From Fulvimonas sp. R45 (GTDB taxonomy: Bacteria > Pseudomonadota > Gammaproteobacteria > Xanthomonadales > Rhodanobacteraceae), in NCBI RefSeq assembly GCF_030504985.1, contig NZ_JASERU010000005.1, forward strand, positions 62,001 through 126,000: 64,000 bases of DNA. Reading direction: 5' to 3'. The notes under the pieces are model-generated. The model was given only the letters and a program-made list of their open reading frames with translations, was not told the origin of the DNA and did no database searches. The stretch's first letter is position 1. Every line of letters begins with the position of its first letter. The position numbers and the translations under genes are program-made. Below are positions 52,911-61,718 of the stretch, in pieces.

Positions 52911-55823
52911 TCAGAACTTGTAGTTCAGTCGACCGAAGAACGTGCGACCGTACCAGTCGTACTGCGAGGCGTACAGCGGCGTATTGCCGATGGTGGTGCC
53001 TGCGGTGGCCGAGATCAGGTCCGGCTGCTTGTCGAACAGGTTGCGCACGCCGAGCATCACGCCCCAGTTACCCTTCTCGTAGGTGGCGGAGACGTTGTGC
53101 AGGAACTGCCACCCGGCCTTGATGTCGCGTGCTGCACCCTTGTAGCCCGAGTAGGTGAAGGTGCGATCCAGGTCCCTGTTGATCGTGGTGCTGACGTAGC
53201 GGCCCTGCCAGGCGAAGGTCCAGTCGCCGCGCTTCAGGCTGACATCGGCGATGCCTACCGTCTTGGGGCGGCCGATGTAGCCCACCTGATTCTCCTTGGT
53301 GAAGCCGCTGGCCTCCGCGCTGCTGAACAGCAGGGTGGTGTCTTCCATGGTGTAGGTCACCTGCGCATCGGCCGACAGCTTGCCGAACGAGAAATCGCGA
53401 TCGTAGTTGATCTGCAGGTCGTAGCCGCGCGTGCGCTCGCTGTTGATGTTGATGTACCGGCTGTAGATGTCCGTGATCATGAACGGATTGCCGGGATCGT
53501 CAGCGGGGTTGCGCTTGAACTGATCGCAGAACATGTTCGGGTAGACTGCCGAACCGTAGCAGCCGCCGATGATGTCGCTCGCGCCCAGGTACGTGATCTC
53601 GCCACGTACCCGATAGTCGAAGTAGTCCAGCGCGAGGTTCAGGTTGGCGAAGGACGGCGTCCACACGAAGCCTACGGTCTTGGCGCGCGAGGTTTCCGGC
53701 TTGACGCTGCCGTGGTTGCCGATGGTATGGATGGTCGCGCTCGAACCTCCGCTTGCGGAGTAGTCATCGGGGATGCCGGCGGCGGCGCAATGCGCGCGGA
53801 TGCGATCGTTGGTGCTCTCGCCCCACAAGACGCAAGGATCGATGCTGGTCTGCGACGCATAGCCGGTCTGGTCGCCCAGGTACTGTTCATACAGGCTAGG
53901 TGCACGGTAGGAGGTGCCCAGCGTGCCGCGCAGGCGGAAGGTGGGGGTGACCTGCCAGTTCAGGCCGGTCTTCCACACGCCGTCGTGGCCATCCACGCTG
54001 CCGTACTTGAACAGGCGGCCGGACAGGTTGACCGACAGGGATTCCACCGCCGGCAGTCCCTTCAGCAGGGGCACGTCGATTTCGCTGAAGATTTCCTTGA
54101 CGTTGTCGGTGCCGTGGGTGCGCTGTGCTGAGGAATATCCCCACACCATGCCTGTGGTGGTCAGTTCGCCCGGCTTGTCGTCGATCATGGAATGGCGGTA
54201 TTCGGCGCCGAATGCGGCGCTGACGTCACCTGCCGGCAGGGTGAACAGGTTGCCGGTGGCCACGGCATTGATGGTGGCCTGCGTGTACACCGTACTGCCT
54301 TCGTTCCATACGCCGATGGTGTTGATCAGGTCGCGCATCCGGGCGCCGCTCAGATAGTCCGGATCGAAGTAGTTGACGAGGGGATCGCCGGAGTCCGCGT
54401 AGCTCAGATCACCGGTCTTGGCGGTATCGATGTCCAGATGGCGATAGTCGCCGCTGGAACGGCTGTAGCCAGCGTTGATTTCCCACGACCAGCTGTCGGT
54501 GGACGTGAACAGGCCTTCCAGCTTGGTGGTGCCGTACAGATAGTTGACCGACTCCGTGCCCTTGTCCAGGAACGGCATGATGGGCTGGTAGAGATTGGAA
54601 TAGTCGCTCTTGAGGGGGCCATCGGAGACCAGCGGGAAGAACTGCCGGTACGAGTGAGTCTGGCTGGTGCGATGATTGAGCAGCCATTGCGTCTTCCAGT
54701 TCACGCTGCCGAAGCTGAAGTCGGTGGCGGCGTATGCGCTGACACGTTGGCGCGCGCTGATGGCGTCGCTCTCGCCGTAGAACGGATAGTTCAACACATC
54801 CTCGTAATAGGCCTGGCCGCCGTTCGCGTAAGTGGGTGTGGGGTACGGACGCGGGTGGTAGCCATGGAACGGCCCGACAGTGCTGCCGTCCTTCGAGGGA
54901 ACGTAGCGGACCCTGGAATCGAGGTACTTGATGATCGTGTTTGCGTACAGATTGTTGCAGCCCGCCAGGCCGGAGCCTTGCAGAATGGAGTGATCGGCGC
55001 GGTCAATGCGCTGGCCGTCCTTGCCCCAGACCATGTCCTGGTTGCATTTAAGAAAGTCGCGGTCGCCCACTTGCAGTGCCTTGAGCTTGTCGAACTGCAC
55101 CGCGGCCACGACGCTGCCGCTGTCGAAGTTCCAACCGTTGCCGAAGGAGAAGGTGTACTGCTCACCGCCGCCGTGTTCCGGAAGGCTGGTGGCCACCGTC
55201 ATCTCCGGGCGATCCATCCTCTTCTTGGTGATCAGGTTGACCACGCCGGCCAGCGCGTCCGAACCGTAGATCGAGGACGAGCCGTCCTTCACGATCTCGA
55301 TGCGCGAAAGAATGACCTGGGGAATCACGTTGAGGTCGAACGCGCCGACCTGGCCGCGCGTTCCCGCCGGTCCAGGGCGCTGGCTATCGAGCAGTACAAG
55401 GGTACGGCTGGCGCCCAGGCCGCGCAGGTTGACTGACTGCACGCCGGTGCCGCCCTCGATGACATAGCCGCCGAACTGGCCGTTGATCTGCGTGGAGCCG
55501 GCTGCGGCGGCCGTGGTCATCAGTATGTCGGCAGTGTCGAACTGACCGGCGGCAACACTGGTCTTGATGTCGATCACTTGCACCGGCGAGGTCGTCTCGT
55601 ATTCCGGGCGCTTCAGCAGGGAGCCGGTTACGGTGACCGTTTCAAGCTGCTTGGCCTTGTCCTTGTCGGTCGTCTTCGACGCATTGGTATTGCTGGTCGT
55701 CTGGCTCCCGGACGCGCCAGCAGGCGATTGATCCTGCGCGAAAGCAGGCATGACCTGCAGTGCGGCCACCACGGCGATGGCCAGCGGCAGGCGCTGAAGC
55801 CCGCGTTGCACGAACTTGCTCAT
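52911..55823 (-). CDS. TonB-dependent outer-membrane receptor (large, Oar/peptide-type)
   Basis: 970 residues: signal peptide (LAIAVVAALQVMPAFAQ), TonB box region (LETVTVTGSLLKRPEYETTSP), plug domain (SVNLRGLGASRTLVLLDSQRPGPAG, IEIVKDGSSSIYGSDALAGVVNLIT) and a 22-strand barrel ending ...LNYKF. Serine/threonine-rich spacer after the signal is unusual but not unique. GGGAGGG precedes the ATG. Its S9 peptidase neighbour suggests uptake of peptides; the substrate is not provable here. Confidence 0.94.
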   Translation of the reverse strand: MSKFVQRGLQRLPLAIAVVAALQVMPAFAQDQSPAGASGSQTTSNTNASKTTDKDKAKQLETVTVTGSLLKRPEYETTSPVQVIDIKTSVAAGQFDTADILMTTAAAAGSTQINGQFGGYVIEGGTGVQSVNLRGLGASRTLVLLDSQRPGPAGTRGQVGAFDLNVIPQVILSRIEIVKDGSSSIYGSDALAGVVNLITKKRMDRPEMTVATSLPEHGGGEQYTFSFGNGWNFDSGSVVAAVQFDKLKALQVGDRDFLKCNQDMVWGKDGQRIDRADHSILQGSGLAGCNNLYANTIIKYLDSRVRYVPSKDGSTVGPFHGYHPRPYPTPTYANGGQAYYEDVLNYPFYGESDAISARQRVSAYAATDFSFGSVNWKTQWLLNHRTSQTHSYRQFFPLVSDGPLKSDYSNLYQPIMPFLDKGTESVNYLYGTTKLEGLFTSTDSWSWEINAGYSRSSGDYRHLDIDTAKTGDLSYADSGDPLVNYFDPDYLSGARMRDLINTIGVWNEGSTVYTQATINAVATGNLFTLPAGDVSAAFGAEYRHSMIDDKPGELTTTGMVWGYSSAQRTHGTDNVKEIFSEIDVPLLKGLPAVESLSVNLSGRLFKYGSVDGHDGVWKTGLNWQVTPTFRLRGTLGTSYRAPSLYEQYLGDQTGYASQTSIDPCVLWGESTNDRIRAHCAAAGIPDDYSASGGSSATIHTIGNHGSVKPETSRAKTVGFVWTPSFANLNLALDYFDYRVRGEITYLGASDIIGGCYGSAVYPNMFCDQFKRNPADDPGNPFMITDIYSRYININSERTRGYDLQINYDRDFSFGKLSADAQVTYTMEDTTLLFSSAEASGFTKENQVGYIGRPKTVGIADVSLKRGDWTFAWQGRYVSTTINRDLDRTFTYSGYKGAARDIKAGWQFLHNVSATYEKGNWGVMLGVRNLFDKQPDLISATAGTTIGNTPLYASQYDWYGRTFFGRLNYKF

Positions 55824-55860
55824 GGATTTTCCCTCCCCTAGTGAAACGCAAATGTTTGCT

Positions 55861-55878
55861 ACCGTATTTTGTTACGGT
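55861..55878. promoter_or_regulatory. 6-6-6 inverted repeat before the TonB receptor gene
   Basis: ACCGTATTTTGTTACGGT: perfect ACCGTA/TACGGT arms with a six-base A/T-rich spacer, 38 bases before the receptor start. A second inverted pair GCAAA-TG-TTTGC lies at 55848-55859. Together they look like an operator region. Confidence 0.5.
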
Positions 55879-55941
55879 TCAGTGAATGTAGCGGCACCCT
55901 GCCTTGGTCGCAATATTTTTCGAATAGGCGAAAGCGCTCCG

Positions 55942-57966
55942 TCAATGGCGGGCGAGCCCGCAGTCCTTGTCGAGGTAATTCGCGATCAGCTCGAGGGTTT
56001 CCCGTTGCTGGCGCGGGTACCACGGCATGCTGTGCGGCATGTCCGCGATCACGTGGTACTGGGCCGGGACGATGTCCTTCACGGCCTTGTAGAAATCGCG
56101 CGGATGGAAGGGGGGCACGCGCACGTCGCGGTCGCCGCCGAACAGCATGATGGGCAGGTGGGCCTTGGCGGTGTTCTGCATTGGGTCCATGCCCTTCACC
56201 GTCTGTCCCTGCAGGATGCGTTGCAGGCGGTTGTCGCTCCACGAGGTGCCCAGCCGCCCGAGGTTGGCCACCGGCGCGCCGGCGATCGCGCACTTGAACG
56301 GGGAGGGCGAACGGACGTCGGCGGCGATTGCGGCGAAGCCGCCGTAGGAGTAGCCGAAGATGGCGATGCGGTCCTTGTCCGCGATGCCCTGCGCAATCAG
56401 CCAGGCGGCGCCGTCGTCGTTGTCGTCGGACATTTTCAGGCCCCACTGCTTGTCGCCCGCGAGCCACAGGCGACGCCCGAGTCCTTCGGAACCCCGATAC
56501 TGCGGACGGAGCACCGCGTAGCCGCGCGAGGTAAGCAGAGGCACCCAGCCGGAGACGTCCCAGCCCAGGTAGTCGCGCGCCCAGGGACCGCCGTGGGGCA
56601 TGACGACCGCCGGAGCCGGCGCGTCGCCTTTCTTCCAGCCGGCCGGCAGGTCGAGGATCGCGGGGATTTCGAGGCCATCGCGCGCCGTGTAGCTCACCCA
56701 GCGCTCGTCACCCGTCAGGCCCTTCGCGAGCCAGGGGCGCGTGCTGCCCAGGCTCACGACCTTCCTGTCATGCAGCAGGTGATAGGCCGTCGGGGTGCTG
56801 GCGCTCCCGGTACTGAACAGCACGGTTGAAAAGTCGTCCGTGTAGTCGGAAATCGCGACCTGCTGGCCCGGGAACGCATTCTTGATGCCGTCCTGTATCG
56901 CCTTCAGCGTCGGGTCGACATAGATCGTCTGGCGGTACGGCCCGTCGACGACGAAGCCGACCACCTGGTTGAAGTTGCTGCGCCGGGTGCTGAACAGCAG
57001 CGCGCCGATGGAATAGTCCTTGTCGGCGACGACGGGTTCCGGGTCGTACTTGTGCTGGGTCGGGTCGTACAGGCGAGCCTGGACCTTGTCCGAGAACTGG
57101 TCAGTCAGCACGTAGTACTTGCCGGTGGCGTCGTCGATGCCGGCGATGTCCACCGTATGCCGGTCGGAGAGTCGGGTGGTCAGCGGAGCCTGCGGCTCGA
57201 ACTGCCCGGACTTGCCGTTCAGCAGCTGGACCCGCTGTTCATAGTCGCCATCGACCGGGACGACCTCCGTCTTGGCGAGCACCTTGCCGGTGCGCGAGTC
57301 GAACAGGGCCGGCGTGGCGCGGGCGCCGCCGCGGAACAGCAGTTCCGTGTCCTTGGTCTTGAGGTTGTAGAGGAAGTAGCTGGAGGTGAGGCTGAGTTCG
57401 TTCAGCTGCCGGATGATCACCTTGTCCGGGTCCAGCGGCAGCATGTTGACCAGCGAGGCGGTACCGCTCAGCTCGAGGCAGGTCTGGGTCTGCTGGCTGA
57501 TGCCCAGTTTGCGGGTGTTGCTGGCGAAGGCCTCGTCGAAGGTCTTCTGGTCGTCGTCCGTGAGGTAGGCCTTGGTCATGAAGGTCCGGGTTGCCCCCGT
57601 GACCTTGCCCTCGCCGCAGCCGCCGAGTTCGCCGGTCCATTCCTGGCGGGCGACCGCCAGGATCTTGCCTGCCTTCAGCGCCGCGGCGGCGATGAATTTC
57701 ATGTGGTCACCGGAGGGCGTGACCACCTTGGGTCCGGATGACAAGGCATCCGTGTTCCACAGGGCCAGGGCCGTCTCGTCGGGATTCCTGGGCGATGGAA
57801 TCAGGGCGACCAGGTGCTTGCCATCAGGACTCATGGATACCGATTGCAGTGCCGGCAGGCGTGCCAGCTCCTCGACGGGTATGGCCTGCGATGCGTGGGC
57901 CGGGCCGTGAACCAGGGCTGCTGCCAAGGTGCCGGCAAGCAAGGTCCGGCAGAACGTGTGCCACAT
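55942..57966 (-). CDS. Secreted S9-family (prolyl oligopeptidase-like) serine peptidase
   Basis: 674 residues: signal peptide (LLAGTLAAALVHGPAHAS), a beta-propeller-like N-terminal domain (about 30-410), and an alpha/beta hydrolase catalytic domain. Catalytic serine in IFGYSYGGFAA, aspartate in LFGGDRDVRVP, histidine in IADMPHSMPWY, in the normal order. Substrates are short peptides. It lies 118 bases upstream of the TonB receptor gene on the same strand. The two may form a peptide-uptake unit: cleavage outside or in the periplasm, import through the receptor. Confidence 0.93.
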   Translation of the reverse strand: MWHTFCRTLLAGTLAAALVHGPAHASQAIPVEELARLPALQSVSMSPDGKHLVALIPSPRNPDETALALWNTDALSSGPKVVTPSGDHMKFIAAAALKAGKILAVARQEWTGELGGCGEGKVTGATRTFMTKAYLTDDDQKTFDEAFASNTRKLGISQQTQTCLELSGTASLVNMLPLDPDKVIIRQLNELSLTSSYFLYNLKTKDTELLFRGGARATPALFDSRTGKVLAKTEVVPVDGDYEQRVQLLNGKSGQFEPQAPLTTRLSDRHTVDIAGIDDATGKYYVLTDQFSDKVQARLYDPTQHKYDPEPVVADKDYSIGALLFSTRRSNFNQVVGFVVDGPYRQTIYVDPTLKAIQDGIKNAFPGQQVAISDYTDDFSTVLFSTGSASTPTAYHLLHDRKVVSLGSTRPWLAKGLTGDERWVSYTARDGLEIPAILDLPAGWKKGDAPAPAVVMPHGGPWARDYLGWDVSGWVPLLTSRGYAVLRPQYRGSEGLGRRLWLAGDKQWGLKMSDDNDDGAAWLIAQGIADKDRIAIFGYSYGGFAAIAADVRSPSPFKCAIAGAPVANLGRLGTSWSDNRLQRILQGQTVKGMDPMQNTAKAHLPIMLFGGDRDVRVPPFHPRDFYKAVKDIVPAQYHVIADMPHSMPWYPRQQRETLELIANYLDKDCGLARH

Positions 57967-58342
57967 GTGTGGATCCCCAATTGTCCCCAAGATTTTCGCT
58001 AGCCGTCGAAAAATGCGAACTGGCGAACGAAATTGCGAAGGTAGCAGAAACCGTGGGGCTGGCAAGAGCGCATGATCTTGAGGTTTCGGCGCAAGTGGCC
58101 GTACGTGAGCGCACGGTCCGGATCCGCCGACGAGTACGGAGGAGGGCGTCGATTGGGAACGCCTGGAGCGCCATGTCGCCAAGCGGCCGGACCGATCGGC
58201 GGCTCCGGCAAGCAATTCGGCGTCACATGTCGCGCAGGGTGAGCCGCCGCCAGCGATGGCGATCCTCCGGCGGCGCCTTTCGATTCCCGCCATCGCTGCC
58301 TCTACAATGGCCGCTCCCCCGTTTGGCCATCCGGACACCTAC
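57967..58342. other. Divergent intergenic region between S9 peptidase and trpE
   Basis: 376 bases with promoters for both directions. TACAAT at 58304-58309 matches the -10 pattern seen before fba and purC and would give a short leader to trpE's GTG at 58343. No TRAP or leader-peptide attenuator with tandem tryptophan codons was seen. Confidence 0.5.
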
Positions 58343-59818
58343 GTGATTTCCCGAGACGACTTCGATGTGCTGGCGGCGCAAGGCCATACCCGCATCCCGC
58401 TGGTGCGCGAGGTGTTCTCCGACCTCGACACGCCGCTGTCGGTGTACCTGAAGCTGGCCGACGGGCCGTATACCTTCCTGTTCGAGTCGGTCGAGGGCGG
58501 CGCCACCTGGGGACGCTATTCGATCATCGGCTTACCGGCGAAGCGGGTGTTCCGCCTGCGCGGGCACGCGCTGGAGGTGGAGGACGCGGGCGAGATCGTC
58601 GAGCGCCGCCACCTCGACGACCCGCTGGGCGAGATCGAGCGGCTGCGCGCGCAATACACCGTGCCGCGCCTGCCCGAGCTGCCGGCCTTCACCGGCGGCC
58701 TGGTCGGCTATTTCGGTTTCGAGACCATCGGCTACATCGAGCCGCGCCTCGCGCAATGGGACCGCGCCGACGAGCTGGGCACGCCCGACGTGCTGCTGAT
58801 GCTGGCCGAGGAAGTGGCGGTGTTCGACAACCTCAAGGGGCGGCTGTACCTGATCGTGCACGCCGACCCGTCGCAGCCGCAGGCCTATGCGCAGGCGCAG
58901 CGGCGGCTGGATGCGCTGGTGTACCGGCTGCGCCAGGGCGGCGCGGCGTATCCGCAGCTCACCCAGTCGGTCGCGCTGGACGAGGGCGACTTCAAGTCCT
59001 CCTTCACCCGGGCCGAGTTCGAGGCGATGGTGGAGAAGGCGAAGGAATACATCCGCGCCGGCGACATCTTCCAGGTGGTGCCATCGCAACGGCTCAGCGT
59101 GGGCTTCAACGCCCGGCCGGTGGACGTGTACCGCGCGCTGCGCGCGCTGAACCCCTCGCCGTACATGTACTTCGTCGATCTCGGCGGCACCCAGATCGTC
59201 GGTTCCTCGCCTGAAATCCTGGCGCGTCTCAAGGACGGCAAAGTGCTGGTGCGCCCGCTGGCCGGCACGCGCAAGCGCGGCGCCACCGAGGCGGAGGACC
59301 AGGCGCTGGAGGCCGAGCTGCTGGCCGATCCGAAGGAACGCGCCGAGCACGTGATGCTGATCGACCTGGGCCGCAACGACATCGGCCGGATCAGCGAGAC
59401 CGGCACGGTGGAGGTAAGCGAATCCTTCGTGGTGGAGCGCTACTCGCACGTGATGCACATCGTCTCGCAGGTGCAGGGCACCGCGAAGCCGGGGCTCGGC
59501 TACATGGACGTGCTCAAGGCCACCTTCCCGGCCGGCACGCTCAGCGGCGCGCCGAAGATCCGCGCGCTGGAGATCATCCAGGAACTGGAACCGTACAAGC
59601 GCAACATCTACGCCGGCGCGATCGGCTGGATCGGCTGGTGGGGCGACGCCGACACCGCCATCGCGATCCGCACCGCGGTGATCCAGGACGGCCGCCTGCA
59701 CGTGCAGGCCGGCGCCGGCATCGTCTACGATTCCGATCCCGCGGCCGAGTGGGAAGAGACGATGAACAAGGGCCGCGCGCTGTTCCGCGCGGTGGCGCAG
59801 GCGGCGCAGGGGCTGTGA
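58343..59818 (+). CDS. trpE: Anthranilate synthase component I
   Basis: First committed enzyme of tryptophan synthesis, turning chorismate into anthranilate, 491 residues from GTG 58343. Signatures: TRIPLVREVFSDLDTPLSVYLKLADGPYTFLFESVEGG, DIFQVVPSQRLSVGF, SSPEILARLKDGKVLVRPLAGTRKRG, DPKERAEHVMLIDLGRNDIGRI, and KATFPAGTLSGAPKIRALEII. The ATG at 58307 overlaps a likely -10 and would add non-homologous residues, so GTG is preferred. No trpG follows in the window; the next gene overlaps it by GTGA. Confidence 0.95.
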   Translation: MISRDDFDVLAAQGHTRIPLVREVFSDLDTPLSVYLKLADGPYTFLFESVEGGATWGRYSIIGLPAKRVFRLRGHALEVEDAGEIVERRHLDDPLGEIERLRAQYTVPRLPELPAFTGGLVGYFGFETIGYIEPRLAQWDRADELGTPDVLLMLAEEVAVFDNLKGRLYLIVHADPSQPQAYAQAQRRLDALVYRLRQGGAAYPQLTQSVALDEGDFKSSFTRAEFEAMVEKAKEYIRAGDIFQVVPSQRLSVGFNARPVDVYRALRALNPSPYMYFVDLGGTQIVGSSPEILARLKDGKVLVRPLAGTRKRGATEAEDQALEAELLADPKERAEHVMLIDLGRNDIGRISETGTVEVSESFVVERYSHVMHIVSQVQGTAKPGLGYMDVLKATFPAGTLSGAPKIRALEIIQELEPYKRNIYAGAIGWIGWWGDADTAIAIRTAVIQDGRLHVQAGAGIVYDSDPAAEWEETMNKGRALFRAVAQAAQGL

Positions 59819-60471
59819 GCGCCGGCCCGCGGAACCTCGCGGTGTGTGTGGCGCTGGCGCTGGCGCCGGCCGTCTCCGCGCACGACACCTGGCCGGACAC
59901 GCCGCTCGCCCGCACCCAGGCGCTGGCCGAGCTGCAGACGCTCAACGCCGAGCTGCTGAGCCATCCCAGCGCCACGCTGACCCTGGAGCACTGGTGCGGC
60001 GCGCATCGCCTTGCGGTGCCGGCGAAGGTGGTGGCGCATCGCCTGCAGGGCAGGGACAAGCCGCTGCCGCCGGACGGGCGCGCGCTGCTCGGCATCGGCC
60101 CGGACGAGCCGGTGCGTTACCGTCGCGTCCGACTGGCCTGCGGCGACACGGTGCTCTCCGATGCGGACAACTGGTACGTGCCATCGCGGCTGACGACGAC
60201 GATGAACCGGCAGCTCGACACCACCGACGTGCCGTTCGGCAAGGTGGTGCAGCCGCTGCACTTCCGCCGCCGAACGCTCTCCGCCGAGCCGCTGTGGTCG
60301 CCGCTGCCGCCGGGCTGGGACAGCGGCGCGGCATTGCCGCCGGCCAGCAGCCGGCCGTTGGCAATCCCGCCCCATGTACTGCAGCACCGCGCCCTGCTGT
60401 ACACGCAGGACAACCGGCCTTTCAGCCTGGTGGTGGAGAGCTACACCGCGAGCGTGCTGGTTCACCCCTGA
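59815..60471 (+). CDS. Exported chorismate-lyase (UbiC)-like protein
   Basis: 218 residues starting from a GTG that overlaps the trpE stop. A signal-like segment (LAVCVALALAPAVSA) precedes a region resembling UbiC: VRYRRVRLACGDTVLSDADNWYVPSRLT (Arg and substrate-loop region), TDVPFGKVV, and VLQHRALLYTQDNRPFSLVVESYT, where the conserved acidic residue of UbiC is retained. A secreted relative of chorismate lyase translated with trpE is unusual. It may be a structural relative with another substrate. Confidence 0.65.
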   Translation: MSAGPRNLAVCVALALAPAVSAHDTWPDTPLARTQALAELQTLNAELLSHPSATLTLEHWCGAHRLAVPAKVVAHRLQGRDKPLPPDGRALLGIGPDEPVRYRRVRLACGDTVLSDADNWYVPSRLTTTMNRQLDTTDVPFGKVVQPLHFRRRTLSAEPLWSPLPPGWDSGAALPPASSRPLAIPPHVLQHRALLYTQDNRPFSLVVESYTASVLVHP

Positions 60472-60559
60472 GGCAGCGCCGAACGGGTGAAGTGGCGCCA
60501 TGCTCGCGCCGCATGCACGAGGTACTCCATCTCCGCCGGTGGCGACCACTGCCCGAGTC

Positions 60560-60674
60560 GTCATTCCGGCGCAGGCCGGAATCCAGTAGCCGTATGGCTT
60601 GAACGGGCGTGGTCGCCACTGGATGACCCGACCTTCGTCTGTTGAAAAGCGCCTCCGGCCTGCGCCGGGATGAC
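60560..60674. repeat. Dispersed repeat, family C, copy 2 (reverse orientation)
   Basis: Ends GTCATTCCGGCGCAGGCCGG and CCGGCCTGCGCCGGGATGAC enclose the core in reverse orientation (CACTGGATGACCCGACC, TTCGTCTGTTGAAAAGCGCC). The element occupies nearly all the gap between the UbiC-like gene and the amidase gene. Confidence 0.9.
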
Positions 60675-60723
60675 AGGCAAGAGCGCGAGGTGGGTATGCG
60701 CTGCACGCCTTTGCGGCGTCACC

Positions 60724-61521
60724 TCAATCCGCCGGCGGCGAGGGCGCGGCGCAGGTATTGGCCGTCGGCTCGATCTGCTGCACGAGGTTGTAGAGGATGC
60801 GCAGGTCCTGCGCGTCCAGGGTGTCGCCCTGCATGCCGCGGAAGTGATGGTGGAAGGAGCGCACGACGGCGGCGCGGTCGTCCAGCGCGTAGCCGACCAC
60901 GGCCATCGCCATCCACGGGTCGAAGCCGGGCGGTGGGTCGCATAGCGGGCCGCTTGGCCAGCGCCCGAAGCCGGCCGCGGCCAGCTGCGCCCAGGGGAAG
61001 TACGGGCCCGGATCGTCCTTGCGCCCGGGGGCGAGGTCCTCGTGGCCGATCACCTGGGTGGGCGGGATGTGCAGCCGCGTGGTGAGGTCGGCGAGCAGGC
61101 GCAGCAGGCTGTCGATCTGCGCCTGGGCGAACGGCGTGTGGCCGTCGTTGTCCAGCTCGATGCCGATCGAGGCGGAGTTGAGGTCGGTGATGGTGCCCCA
61201 GCGGCCCGGGCCGGCCTGCCAGGCGCGCAGCTGGTCGGGCACCAGCTGGTAGACGTGGCCGTCGCTGCCGATCAGGTAGTGCGCGCTGACCGGGCCGCCG
61301 CTGTTGCGCGTGCGCAAGGTGTCGAGCGCCTCCTGCGCGGAGTGCTCGTCGGTGAAGTGCAGCACGATCAGCACCGGCCGGCGGATGTCGTAGTTGGGCG
61401 AAGGCACCCAGGTCGCCAGCGGGTTGCGCGGCGGCGCGTGGGCGCAGGCGGCGAGCAGCGCGAGCGCGAGCAGCAGGGCGGTGGTGCGCAGGAGGCGGGG
61501 CGTGGGGAGTGTCTGGCGCAT
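60724..61521 (-). CDS. N-acetylmuramoyl-L-alanine amidase lipoprotein (AmpD/AmiD type)
   Basis: 265-residue zinc amidase cleaving the peptide from N-acetylmuramic acid. Lipobox LLAACAH (Cys about 27) makes it an outer-membrane lipoprotein like AmiD. Zinc ligands: His in VLHFTDEHS, His in GHEDLAPGRKDDPGPYFPW and the following Asp. LNSASIGIELDNDGH is the family's mid motif. The start at 61521 avoids residues encoded by the upstream repeat. It is part of a minus-strand peptidoglycan gene set. Confidence 0.93.
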   Translation of the reverse strand: MRQTLPTPRLLRTTALLLALALLAACAHAPPRNPLATWVPSPNYDIRRPVLIVLHFTDEHSAQEALDTLRTRNSGGPVSAHYLIGSDGHVYQLVPDQLRAWQAGPGRWGTITDLNSASIGIELDNDGHTPFAQAQIDSLLRLLADLTTRLHIPPTQVIGHEDLAPGRKDDPGPYFPWAQLAAAGFGRWPSGPLCDPPPGFDPWMAMAVVGYALDDRAAVVRSFHHHFRGMQGDTLDAQDLRILYNLVQQIEPTANTCAAPSPPAD

Positions 61522-61551
61522 GGCGGTGGGCTTCACGGGTGGCTTTTGCTC

Positions 61552-61693
61552 GTCATTCCGGCGCAGGCCGGAGGCGCTTTTCAACAGACGAAGGTCTGGT
61601 CATCCAGTGAAGCATGCGTGCGAAGCACACGAAACCGATTTTGCGTGCTTCGCACGAGTCGTTTGACTGGATTCCGGCCTGCGCCGGAATGAC
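61552..61693. repeat. Dispersed repeat, family C, copy 3 (complete)
   Basis: The most complete copy: GTCATTCCGGCGCAGGCCGG end, core TTTTCAACAGACGAAGG plus TCTGGTCATCCAGTGAAG, a central inverted GTGCGAAGCAC / GTGCTTCGCAC hairpin, and a mirror end CCGGCCTGCGCCGGAATGAC. It lies between the amidase and the serine hydrolase genes. Confidence 0.92.
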
Positions 61694-61718
61694 GGTGAGG
61701 GTCGGGTGGCGGTCATGG

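Noticed and set aside
58307-58342. ATG at 58307 as the trpE start
   Set aside because: It overlaps a TACAAT -10-like hexamer, has no ribosome site and adds residues not seen in the family. The GTG at 58343 gives the usual length.
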